DNA from: Alteromonas sp. a30
GTDB taxonomy: Bacteria > Pseudomonadota > Gammaproteobacteria > Enterobacterales > Alteromonadaceae
DNA length: 64,000 nt
Direction: 5' to 3'
Assembly: GCF_026788005.1 (NCBI RefSeq)
Contig: NZ_JABEPE010000003.1
Coordinates: 1 to 64,000 of the forward strand
The position numbers were made by a program, and so were the translations under genes. The notes under the pieces are model-generated. The model was not told the origin of the DNA and ran no database searches. It worked only from the letters and a program-made list of their open reading frames with translations. How positions within the stretch are numbered: the first letter of the stretch is position 1; each line of letters opens with the position of its first letter. Shown one piece after another: positions 55,741 through 64,000 of this stretch.

Positions 55741-58122
55741 TTAATCCCCAAAAATGCGTTGCCAAAAACTCTTCTTTTGTGGCTTTTGGGTATGTACTTC
55801 GCAGGCTTGTGTTGGTTCATCTAAGGCAGAAATAACAGCAGGGAGACTAATACTTCCTTGGCAGCCTGCCTGTGTAACCTGACCCGAACTCGGATCAAAG
55901 TGAGCAATCGCTAAACCTGCTGGAAAGCCTTGAGCTAAGGAGCGAGGATCTTGGTTTTTCTGGAATTGAATAAAATAATTAAGCGCCCCACTAGAGCCTG
56001 TAAGTTGCGTGGGTTCATTGTTGTCTTTGCCTATCCAAACTGTAGCAACTTTATCTTTGTCGAAACCACTGAACCAACTGTCTCGATAATCGTCGGTTGT
56101 GCCCGTTTTCCCAGCAAAATGAGTATTTGGAAAATGTTGTTTTAACGCTTTTGCAGTACCGGCTTTCGTTACTTTATGCAAAGCGTAATTGACAAGATAA
56201 GCCGCCTGAGACTGAACGGCTTGCGTCGCTTCAAAATCAAAGTGCCATAGCGCTCTGTCGTCATGTGTCGTAATCCCCTCAATACTATGAAGCGGCATAA
56301 AGCGTCCCATATTGGCTAACGTTTGATACATTTGATTGACCTGAATTGGGCTTAAATTGACCGCGCCGAGTGTCATAGCCGGGTAAAGGGGAATATCACC
56401 CTCAACACCTAATTTATTCATGGTATTCGCAATTTTTTGGGTGCCTAATGCCATCCCCAAGTGAACGGTGGGAACATTTAACGACTTTGTTAGGGCATCA
56501 ATCAGCATAACTTCACCTCGGAAGGTTTTATCTGCATTTTGTGGCTCCCAGAACTTGCCGTAATTGCTTTTCAACTTGATCGGTTCATCTTTTAATGGTG
56601 ACGCAAGGTTATAGTGTTCAGCCTGTTCAAGTGCGGTTAAATAAATAGCGGGTTTAACTAATGAGCCTATCGGGCGTTTCGCATCGAGCGCACGATTAAA
56701 TCCAGCAAAAGCCACATCTCGAGATCCAATCAGAGCCCGGATGCCACCGCTACGAATGTCGGTTTGCACCATTGCGATGTCTAACTGTTGTAACTTGCGT
56801 GCTTTTTCTAATGAAGGGAGTACTTGCTCAACCGTACGCTCAGCCTGCTTTTGGGCGTGAGGGTCAAGCGTGGTAAATACTTTTATACCTGCATTACGCG
56901 TTCTTGGATTAGGCAAAACGCGTCTTAACTCACGTTTGACTTGATCCATAAACGCCGGATGCAGATGTTTATCTAAGGCTGATTTTTCAACGACACCAAG
57001 AGGTTGCTGTACAAAGTATTGATACTGGTTTGAATTGATATGCTCATGTTCATAAAGCAAACGTAGTATGAGATCGCGCCGCTCCATTACACGCTCTGGA
57101 TAGCGTCGGGGGTTATACCGTGACGGACCTTTTATCATGGCAACAAGTGTGCTGACTTGTGCCAAATTAATTTCTTGTAACGGGCGATTGAAATAAAACA
57201 GGCTAGCAAGCCCAAAACCATGCACAGCCTGCTTTCCATTTTGCCCTAAAAACACCTCATTTAAGTAGGCTTCGAGTATCTCGTCTTTACTGTATTGAGC
57301 ATCAAGCAATAATGCCATGTAGGCTTCTTTGGCTTTGCGCCACAGTGACTTTTCTCTTGTTAGATATAAATTTTTAACTAGCTGTTGTGTAAGTGTGCTG
57401 CCCCCTTGAACACTCCTCCCAGCAGCAAGGTTCGCTACAAGCGCGCGTAAGATAGCTAAAGGCGCAACGCCTTGATGCTGATAAAAAGCCTTGTCTTCAG
57501 TGATCAACAGGGCTTCAACTAACGCTTCGGGAACGTCTTCCAACGCCACCAACATCCGATCTTCCGCACTGCCACTCATCAAACGCGTTACCAGTAGTGG
57601 CTCTAGCCGAATTTGATGTAGTTTTTCCCCTGTTTTTAAATCCGTAATAGCGCGCACACGCTTTTTCTCTATGATAATTTCTATATTTCTTTGGGCTTCT
57701 AATCCTTCAGGAAAGGCAAAAGCGCGTCGGGCAATGTGAAACTTGGTCTTATAATGTACGTAGTCGCCACTGCCTTTTAACTGTGTTTTTTTACGGTATT
57801 TGAGCAGAGACAATTCGCGCAGTAGCTCTTTAGGAAGCAAAATATCATCCACTTTGATAAGCAATGGTCGGGCATAAACTTGTGCGGGAACCTGCCACTT
57901 ATTACCGGAAAAAGATTGCTTGATTTGGGCGTTCAAATAGAAACCGTAAGCACCAACAATCAAAAACCCAATAACAAAGAACTTCCACAACTCACGCTTT
58001 AGCCAGCCTCGAAAAGAGGAGAATTTAGATGAAGGTGTTTTTTGGGCTTTTTTTGATACAGATTGCTTGGTACCACTCGAACGAGAGGATTTTTGCTTAT
58101 TGCGATTTTTGTCTACTGCCAC
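55741..58122 (-). CDS. mrcB: Penicillin-binding protein 1B (bifunctional)
   Basis: A 793-residue class A PBP that polymerises and cross-links peptidoglycan. The start is GTG 58122 with AAAGGA six bases upstream. A short basic cytoplasmic tail, one membrane helix (~47-67), a UB2H-like region (~75-170), the GT51 transglycosylase (catalytic Glu in ALLITEDKAFYQHQG; QGGSTLTQQLVKN), and the transpeptidase with its SxxK (GSLVKP), SxN (SLN) and KTGTT motifs follow in order. All catalytic residues are present. It is divergent from thpR. Confidence 0.95.
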   Translation of the reverse strand: MAVDKNRNKQKSSRSSGTKQSVSKKAQKTPSSKFSSFRGWLKRELWKFFVIGFLIVGAYGFYLNAQIKQSFSGNKWQVPAQVYARPLLIKVDDILLPKELLRELSLLKYRKKTQLKGSGDYVHYKTKFHIARRAFAFPEGLEAQRNIEIIIEKKRVRAITDLKTGEKLHQIRLEPLLVTRLMSGSAEDRMLVALEDVPEALVEALLITEDKAFYQHQGVAPLAILRALVANLAAGRSVQGGSTLTQQLVKNLYLTREKSLWRKAKEAYMALLLDAQYSKDEILEAYLNEVFLGQNGKQAVHGFGLASLFYFNRPLQEINLAQVSTLVAMIKGPSRYNPRRYPERVMERRDLILRLLYEHEHINSNQYQYFVQQPLGVVEKSALDKHLHPAFMDQVKRELRRVLPNPRTRNAGIKVFTTLDPHAQKQAERTVEQVLPSLEKARKLQQLDIAMVQTDIRSGGIRALIGSRDVAFAGFNRALDAKRPIGSLVKPAIYLTALEQAEHYNLASPLKDEPIKLKSNYGKFWEPQNADKTFRGEVMLIDALTKSLNVPTVHLGMALGTQKIANTMNKLGVEGDIPLYPAMTLGAVNLSPIQVNQMYQTLANMGRFMPLHSIEGITTHDDRALWHFDFEATQAVQSQAAYLVNYALHKVTKAGTAKALKQHFPNTHFAGKTGTTDDYRDSWFSGFDKDKVATVWIGKDNNEPTQLTGSSGALNYFIQFQKNQDPRSLAQGFPAGLAIAHFDPSSGQVTQAGCQGSISLPAVISALDEPTQACEVHTQKPQKKSFWQRIFGD

Positions 58123-58329
58123 GCGATTCCTTTTAAAGATGAATTATCATTGCAATACTGATTTTACACCGCTGTGCTTGGATTGTCTGCGCTCAATCAC
58201 AAGCGATGATGAAGCTCAGTTCATTCTACGAAAGACAACAGCAGCTAAACAAGGGAGCATATTGTCATAATCTATGGTAGAAAGGCGTCTCTGCATCCAA
58301 TGTCCAACGAACTGAATCTTATCTTTCTT

Positions 58330-58875
58330 ATGAGAACATTCTTCGCACTTGATTTACCCGCTCAGTCTAAGCTCAACCTTGATACATGGCGGACGAAAGC
58401 CTTACCTCCCGCTAAAGGCGACATCCCGATGACGAATTTTCACATCACCTTGTGTTTTAATGGCGAGACCTCAGAATCACAACTCGATAAACTGCAAAAA
58501 TTAGTTGATGAGTTAGCCTTTTATGAGTTCGAAATACAATTAGATAACTTCGGTTATTTTCAAAAGCCGGGGATCGCTTTTGTTGGCTGTTCGGCTATAC
58601 CTAACACCTTACTGCAATTAAATGAAAAACTAACTGCCATTAGTCAACGGTTAAGTTTGGGCGTCGCTCATCAAACGTTCACCCCACATGTTAGTGTGTT
58701 TAGAAAAATGCCAATGCCTCCCCCTGCTCCCCTATTCGCCCCCGATATCACATTTAAAGCGAATAAATTTGGCTTATATGAATCCATTAAGCATAAACAC
58801 GGTGTGGTTTATCGGGCTATTTTCGAATGGGAGCTTGAGCGGCGTATCCACCCGGGAAAGAGAGGACGAGATTAG
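58330..58875 (+). CDS. thpR: RNA 2',3'-cyclic phosphodiesterase (2H family)
   Basis: A 181-residue 2H phosphoesterase that opens 2',3'-cyclic phosphates on RNA ends. The two HxT/Sx motifs are clear: HITLCF near residue 38 and HVSVF near residue 122. The ATG at 58330 (MRTFFALDLP) is preferred to one at 58300 because it matches the family start; neither has a strong ribosome site. It is divergent from mrcB and converges on a secreted hypothetical protein. Confidence 0.9.
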   Translation: MRTFFALDLPAQSKLNLDTWRTKALPPAKGDIPMTNFHITLCFNGETSESQLDKLQKLVDELAFYEFEIQLDNFGYFQKPGIAFVGCSAIPNTLLQLNEKLTAISQRLSLGVAHQTFTPHVSVFRKMPMPPPAPLFAPDITFKANKFGLYESIKHKHGVVYRAIFEWELERRIHPGKRGRD

Positions 58876-58900
58876 AATCACGATCGCCGCTAAGCCAAGA

Positions 58901-59572
58901 TTATTTTAGATAGTTACCAGAATAATAAAGCGGCTTCATTGAGCCACATAAAGATAAACGACTCAGTATCTCACCTTCTGGGGGCACGGCAGAAGAACTA
59001 GTAAAGTTCGTTACACAACCAAGGCTCTCATGAAAAAAGATGAGGTGTTGATAGCTCGGAGCCCCCTGTACTTTATGCACTAATAAACGCTCGTTACCTC
59101 TAAGGTCGACTGAAAGATATTCACGTTGTTGACTTGAAGGTAGTGGTATATCCGTAGCTAAATCTCTCACGAAGTGTTGCTTAGTGAAGGTTATATCTCT
59201 ATTTTTGTATGTCAGCATACCAGCTTCGTCGAAGTGTCCCATGTAAATATCCGCTTTAACGCTGACTTCTTCTCCCCGCATTAGCCTTTCGAGGTTAAAT
59301 GGTTTCATTTTCATTGAAACAAGGTCTGCATCTCTAACAAGATAAAATAATGCAGGGTCTTTTGTACTTAACTCATAAATAATTTGCACATTGGCAGGGC
59401 GCTTATGGGTGACTAAGTTCAGTGCAAAGAGGTTTTGTCCTCCAACGGCAAGCACCATTTTTTGACTGCCCATAAAAATAGGATCAAGAGGGGGGAGTTC
59501 TTTTTCTTCGTCTTCGGCAATAACGAAAGGGCTCAACATCAGACCTAACAACATGACCCAAAATGGTTTCAT
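58901..59572 (-). CDS. Secreted protein of unknown function
   Basis: 223 residues from the ATG at 59572 (MKPFWVMLLGLML), preferred over an upstream start at 59596 because GGAG lies ten bases before it and a signal peptide then starts cleanly (cleavage after VIA/EDE). The body is probably beta-rich. Two C-terminal Cys residues (SLGCVTNF and LSLCGSMK) may form a disulfide. No family is recognised. It is downstream of the tuf terminator and so has its own promoter in 59573-59687. Confidence 0.6.
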   Translation of the reverse strand: MKPFWVMLLGLMLSPFVIAEDEEKELPPLDPIFMGSQKMVLAVGGQNLFALNLVTHKRPANVQIIYELSTKDPALFYLVRDADLVSMKMKPFNLERLMRGEEVSVKADIYMGHFDEAGMLTYKNRDITFTKQHFVRDLATDIPLPSSQQREYLSVDLRGNERLLVHKVQGAPSYQHLIFFHESLGCVTNFTSSSAVPPEGEILSRLSLCGSMKPLYYSGNYLK

Positions 59573-59687
59573 TAGCGTTTGGCTCCAATAAAGCAAAATT
59601 TAATTTGTAGTGTAGGTAGTATAGTAACTCCTCTTAGAGTAGGCCGACACTTATTTTAGGAATTTAAAACGAGCATTAGAAAACAAA

Positions 59688-59709
59688 AAGGCCGCTTAAT
59701 AGCGGCCTT
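59688..59709 (-). terminator. Intrinsic terminator of the str operon
   Basis: A perfect 9-bp GC-rich stem AAGGCCGCT/AGCGGCCTT with a TAAT loop, about 40 bases past the tuf stop. On the minus strand it is followed by TTTGTTTTC, which fits a classical rho-independent terminator. Confidence 0.85.
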
Positions 59710-59747
59710 CTTTATTCAAATATCAATTTGATTAATATCGTTCGATA

Positions 59748-60932
59748 TTAGTCGATGATCTTAGATACAACACCTGCACCTACTGTACGACCACCTTCAC
59801 GGATTGCGAAACGTAAACCTTCGTCCATCGCGATTGGAGCAATTAGCTCTACTACGAATTTAAGGTTATCGCCAGGCATTACCATTTCTACGCCTTCAGG
59901 TAGCTCTACTGCACCTGTTACGTCAGTTGTACGGAAGTAGAACTGTGGACGGTAGCCTTTGAAGAATGGTGTATGACGACCACCTTCATCTTTTGACAAT
60001 ACGTATACTTCTGCTTCGAACTTAGTATGCGGGTTGATTGAACCAGGCTGTGCCAATACTTGACCACGCTCTACATCTTCACGCTTAGTACCACGAAGAA
60101 GAACACCTACGTTCTCACCCGCGCGGCCTTCGTCAAGAAGCTTACGGAACATCTCTACGCCCGTACAAGTTGTTTTCGTTGTTTCTTTAATACCAACGAT
60201 TTCAACTTCTTCACCTACTTTTACGATACCTTGCTCTACACGGCCTGTTACTACTGTACCACGACCTGAGATTGAAAATACGTCTTCGATTGGAAGAATG
60301 AACGGCTTGTCGATTGCACGCTCTGGCTCTGGGATATAAGAATCAAGTGCTTCGCCTAGCTCAACAATTTTCTTTTCCCACTCTTCATCGCCTTCTAGCG
60401 CTTTAAGAGCTGAACCTTGAATTACTGGCAAGTCATCACCTGGGAATTCGTACTCAGAAAGTAGTTCACGTACTTCCATTTCTACCAATTCTAACAACTC
60501 TTCGTCGTCTACCATGTCACACTTGTTCATGAATACGATGATGTAAGGTACGCCTACCTGACGACCCAACAAGATGTGCTCACGTGTTTGTGGCATAGGA
60601 CCATCTGTTGCTGCTACTACTAAGATAGCACCATCCATTTGCGCTGCGCCTGTGATCATGTTTTTAACATAGTCAGCGTGTCCAGGGCAGTCTACGTGAG
60701 CATAGTGACGCGTAGGCGTGTCATACTCAACGTGAGAAGTTGCGATTGTGATACCACGCTCGCGCTCTTCTGGAGCGTTATCGATTTGATCGAATGCTTG
60801 AGCTGAACCACCGTAAGTCTTTGCAAGAACTGTAGTGATTGCTGCTGTTAGAGTAGTCTTACCGTGGTCAACGTGGCCGATTGTACCGACGTTAACGTGG
60901 GGTTTCGTACGTTCAAACTTTTCTTTTGCCAT
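59748..60932 (-). CDS. tuf: Elongation factor Tu
   Basis: A 394-residue GTPase that brings aminoacyl-tRNA to the ribosome. G1 [15 protein letters not shown]3 [12 protein letters not shown] and G4 NKCDMVDD are intact. It is the last gene of the rpsL-rpsG-fusA-tuf operon, 75 bases after fusA. Whether a second tuf copy exists cannot be seen in this window. Confidence 0.98.
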   Translation of the reverse strand: MAKEKFERTKPHVNVGTIGHVDHGKTTLTAAITTVLAKTYGGSAQAFDQIDNAPEERERGITIATSHVEYDTPTRHYAHVDCPGHADYVKNMITGAAQMDGAILVVAATDGPMPQTREHILLGRQVGVPYIIVFMNKCDMVDDEELLELVEMEVRELLSEYEFPGDDLPVIQGSALKALEGDEEWEKKIVELGEALDSYIPEPERAIDKPFILPIEDVFSISGRGTVVTGRVEQGIVKVGEEVEIVGIKETTKTTCTGVEMFRKLLDEGRAGENVGVLLRGTKREDVERGQVLAQPGSINPHTKFEAEVYVLSKDEGGRHTPFFKGYRPQFYFRTTDVTGAVELPEGVEMVMPGDNLKFVVELIAPIAMDEGLRFAIREGGRTVGAGVVSKIID

Positions 60933-61007
60933 TGTTCTCTTTTCCCAAAGTCAAATTTAAAATTCGGTCAGTAACTTGGGATCACTGACTAAATGATACC
61001 TAATTAA

Positions 61008-63110
61008 CTATCTTCTAGATTCAATAATTGCATTAGCAACATTGCTAGATGCTTCTGCATAGTTAAGGAACTCCATTGAATATGAAGCCCTGCCCTGTGT
61101 TGCAGAACGCAGGTCTGTGGCATAACCAAACATTTCAGATAATGGCACTTTAGCGCGAACAATTTTCACACCAGCTACACCATCATCCATACCTTCAATC
61201 ATGCCGCGACGGCGATTTAAATCACCGACAACGTCACCCATCCACTCTTCAGGTGTAGTCACCTCAACTTTCATGGTGGGTTCCAACAACACAGGATCGG
61301 CCTGATTTGCACCATCTTTGAAGCCCATAGAAGCAGCAATTTTAAATGCCATTTCTGATGAATCAACATCATGGTAAGAGCCATCGTATAGCGTTACTTT
61401 AACGTCTAATACTGGATAGCCTGCAAGCACACCGTTTTGCATTTGCTCCTGTATTCCTTTGTCAACGGCGGGAATGTATTCTTTTGGAACAACACCGCCA
61501 ACTATCTCATTGACAAACTCATATCCCGCGCCTTCTTCTTGCGGCTCAATACGCAACCAAACATGACCAAACTGACCACGACCTCCTGATTGACGCACAA
61601 ACTTACCCTCAACCTCAACGGATTTACGAATCGTTTCTCTGTAGGCAACCTGAGGTTTACCGACATTACACTCGACTTTAAATTCCCGTTTCATACGGTC
61701 GACAATAATGTCCAAGTGTAGTTCACCCATACCAGAAATGATGGTTTGCCCTGATTCTTCATCAGTGTGAACTCGGAAAGAGGGATCTTCTGCCGCAAGT
61801 TTACTTAACGCTACCCCCATCTTCTCTTGATCAGCTTGAGACCTAGGCTCTACAGCAACTGAGATAACGGGTTCTGGAAATTCCATACGCTCAAGCGTGA
61901 TGATATGGTTTGGATCGCATAGCGTGTCGCCAGTCGTCACATCTTTCAAACCAATTGCCGCAGCAATATCACCTGCGCGTACTTCTTTTAATTCTTCGCG
62001 ATCTTTCGCATGCATTTGTACAATGCGACCAAAACGCTCTTTCTTCCCTTTAACCGAGTTAAACACGGCATCACCAGTGTTCACTACACCGGAATAGCAA
62101 CGGAAGAAAGTTAATGTACCAACGAATGGATCAGTGGCGATTTTAAACGCAAGCGCTGCAAAAGGCTCTTTATCATCAGCGGGACGCTCACCTTCTGACT
62201 CTTTTGCATCATCCAAAATACCTCTGATAGGCGGAATGTCGGTTGGCGATGGCAAAAACTCAATAACTGCATCAAGAACAGCCTGAACACCTTTATTTTT
62301 GAATGCAGAACCACATGCAGCCAACACGATCTCGTTATTCAAAGTACGAATACGAAGCCCTTCTTTAATTTCAGCTTCGCTTAATTCGCCACCCTCGAGA
62401 TACTTTTCCATTAACTCTTCATTTGCCTCAGCAGCAGCTTCAATCATTTCACTGCGTAGTGCTTCTGCTTCATCCAAGAGTTCTGCCGGGATGTCTTCGT
62501 AATTGAAAGTCATACCCTGATCTGATTCGTTCCAATTGATCGCTTTCATCTTGAAAAGATCAATCACGCCCTTAAAGTTTTCTTCAGCACCAATATTCAA
62601 TTGAATCGGAACACAATTCGCTCCCAGACGGTTACGAATTTGCTCAACGACTCGATTAAAATCAGCACCAGCACGGTCCATTTTGTTAACGAAAACCATG
62701 CGAGGAACACGGTACTTATCAGCTTGTCTCCATACTGTCTCTGACTGCGGCTCAACACCAGAAGAACCACAGAAGACAACTACGGCACCATCTAATACCC
62801 GTAAGGAACGTTCTACTTCAATAGTGAAATCAACGTGTCCAGGAGTATCAATGATATTGATACGATGTTGTTCGAATTGCTGTTGCATACCTTGCCAAAA
62901 ACAAGTGGTTGCAGCAGAAGTGATTGTGATACCACGCTCTTGTTCCTGCTCCATCCAGTCCATGGTGGCTGCACCATCATGGACTTCACCGATCTTGTGT
63001 GACAAGCCGGTATAAAACAACACACGCTCTGTGGTGGTTGTTTTACCAGCGTCAACATGAGCACAGATCCCAATATTACGGTAGCGTTCTATAGGGGTAG
63101 TACGTGCCAT
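61008..63110 (-). CDS. fusA: Elongation factor G
   Basis: A 700-residue translocation GTPase. G1 [15 protein letters not shown]3 [12 protein letters not shown] and G4 [10 protein letters not shown] are present, and the C-terminal domains III-V are complete. It lies between rpsG (42-base gap) and tuf in the str operon. Confidence 0.98.
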   Translation of the reverse strand: MARTTPIERYRNIGICAHVDAGKTTTTERVLFYTGLSHKIGEVHDGAATMDWMEQEQERGITITSAATTCFWQGMQQQFEQHRINIIDTPGHVDFTIEVERSLRVLDGAVVVFCGSSGVEPQSETVWRQADKYRVPRMVFVNKMDRAGADFNRVVEQIRNRLGANCVPIQLNIGAEENFKGVIDLFKMKAINWNESDQGMTFNYEDIPAELLDEAEALRSEMIEAAAEANEELMEKYLEGGELSEAEIKEGLRIRTLNNEIVLAACGSAFKNKGVQAVLDAVIEFLPSPTDIPPIRGILDDAKESEGERPADDKEPFAALAFKIATDPFVGTLTFFRCYSGVVNTGDAVFNSVKGKKERFGRIVQMHAKDREELKEVRAGDIAAAIGLKDVTTGDTLCDPNHIITLERMEFPEPVISVAVEPRSQADQEKMGVALSKLAAEDPSFRVHTDEESGQTIISGMGELHLDIIVDRMKREFKVECNVGKPQVAYRETIRKSVEVEGKFVRQSGGRGQFGHVWLRIEPQEEGAGYEFVNEIVGGVVPKEYIPAVDKGIQEQMQNGVLAGYPVLDVKVTLYDGSYHDVDSSEMAFKIAASMGFKDGANQADPVLLEPTMKVEVTTPEEWMGDVVGDLNRRRGMIEGMDDGVAGVKIVRAKVPLSEMFGYATDLRSATQGRASYSMEFLNYAEASSNVANAIIESRR

Positions 63111-63152
63111 AGTTTCCTCTCAATTAGCCTACAAATATACTGTAGTAGATGA

Positions 63153-63623
63153 CTACCAACGGTAGTGAGCGAATGCTTTGTTCGCTTCAGCCATACGGTG
63201 AACATCTTCACGTTTCTTAACAGCTGAACCTTTGTTCTCGGATGCATCAAGCATCTCTGCCGCTAAACGGTGAGCCATTGACTTCTCACCACGCTTACGA
63301 GCAGCATCTACCATCCAACGCATACCAAGCGCGTTACGACGAACAGGACGAACCTCTACAGGCACCTGATAAGTAGAACCACCCACACGGCGAGATTTAA
63401 CCTCGACAGATGGACGAATGTTGTCTAGTGCTTCTTCGAAAATAACCAAATGGTCTTTGCCTACTTTTTCAGCAGCAATATCGAGTGCACCGTAAACGAT
63501 CTTTTCAGACGTGGATTTTTTGCCGTCTAACATGACAACATTGATAAACTTAGCGAGTAATTGTGATCCGAACTTAGGATCCGGTAGGATTTTACGCTGT
63601 CCTACGACTCTTCTTCTAGGCAT
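63153..63623 (-). CDS. rpsG: 30S ribosomal protein S7
   Basis: A 156-residue primary 16S rRNA-binding protein of the small-subunit head. It starts [20 protein letters not shown] and carries the usual basic tail. It lies 75 bases after rpsL, the normal str operon position, and may also act as a translational regulator of the operon as in E. coli. Confidence 0.98.
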   Translation of the reverse strand: MPRRRVVGQRKILPDPKFGSQLLAKFINVVMLDGKKSTSEKIVYGALDIAAEKVGKDHLVIFEEALDNIRPSVEVKSRRVGGSTYQVPVEVRPVRRNALGMRWMVDAARKRGEKSMAHRLAAEMLDASENKGSAVKKREDVHRMAEANKAFAHYRW

Positions 63624-63698
63624 CTTAATTCTCCGACTTTTTTCAGGATAATCCCAAAACGTTAATGTTTAATGTTTGGCCTTACTAACGGAGAACCG

Positions 63699-64000
<302 letters not shown>

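Overview
The window looks like a chromosome segment of a marine gammaproteobacterium, most likely Alteromonadales (Alteromonadaceae-like). The evidence is the rpsL-rpsG-fusA-tuf order, a PBP1B/ThpR pair, ErpA beside a DUF6776-type protein, HemJ, an alginate-export-type porin and moderate GC. The genus is inferred and cannot be fixed from this sequence alone. No rRNA, tRNA or CRISPR array was seen.

Region 1 (1-26153) is a contact-dependent growth inhibition (CDI) locus read on the minus strand: cdiB, then a giant cdiA of about 6434 codons, then a small cdiI. Two orphan toxin/immunity modules follow. Orphan 1 carries about 1.3 kb of near-identical cdiA 3' sequence, a different toxin tip and a double CPNC-motif immunity protein. 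Orphan 2 is a nuclease of the EsaD/YeeF type, broken by one amber codon, with an intact YezG/EsaG (DUF600)-like immunity gene. A ~205 bp repeat (R1-R3) with a stem-loop follows each immunity gene, and transposase 3' tails sit at the upstream edge of each orphan. IS5-family ends flank the whole locus: the left end of an element at 1-84 and an internally deleted copy at 25667-26153.

Region 2 (26154-32150) is an accessory island on the plus strand. It holds a small secreted protein with three PVPDPN repeats, a coupled set of three small membrane proteins and an HKD (phospholipase D-like) nuclease, an RloA/RloB ATPase-TOPRIM pair, and a His-rich coiled-coil protein. The nuclease cassette and RloAB are plausible defence systems.

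Region 3 (32158-49491) is envelope, transport and housekeeping: a GST-like protein, an RND pump with its adaptor, erpA, a DUF6776-like protein, a hybrid histidine kinase, a ClC chloride transporter, hemJ, a second RND pump/adaptor pair divergent from a TetR regulator, and a small lipoprotein.

Region 4 (49555-64000) is mostly core: pyrB, hemL and a class III adenylate cyclase on the plus strand; a secreted repeat protein, a porin and PBP1B on the minus strand; thpR; a secreted hypothetical; and the str operon (tuf, fusA, rpsG, partial rpsL) on the minus strand, ending in a clear terminator.

The most unusual material is the CDI orphan cascade with its repeats and transposase scars, and the uncharacterised membrane-trio/HKD nuclease cassette with its neighbouring repeat peptide.
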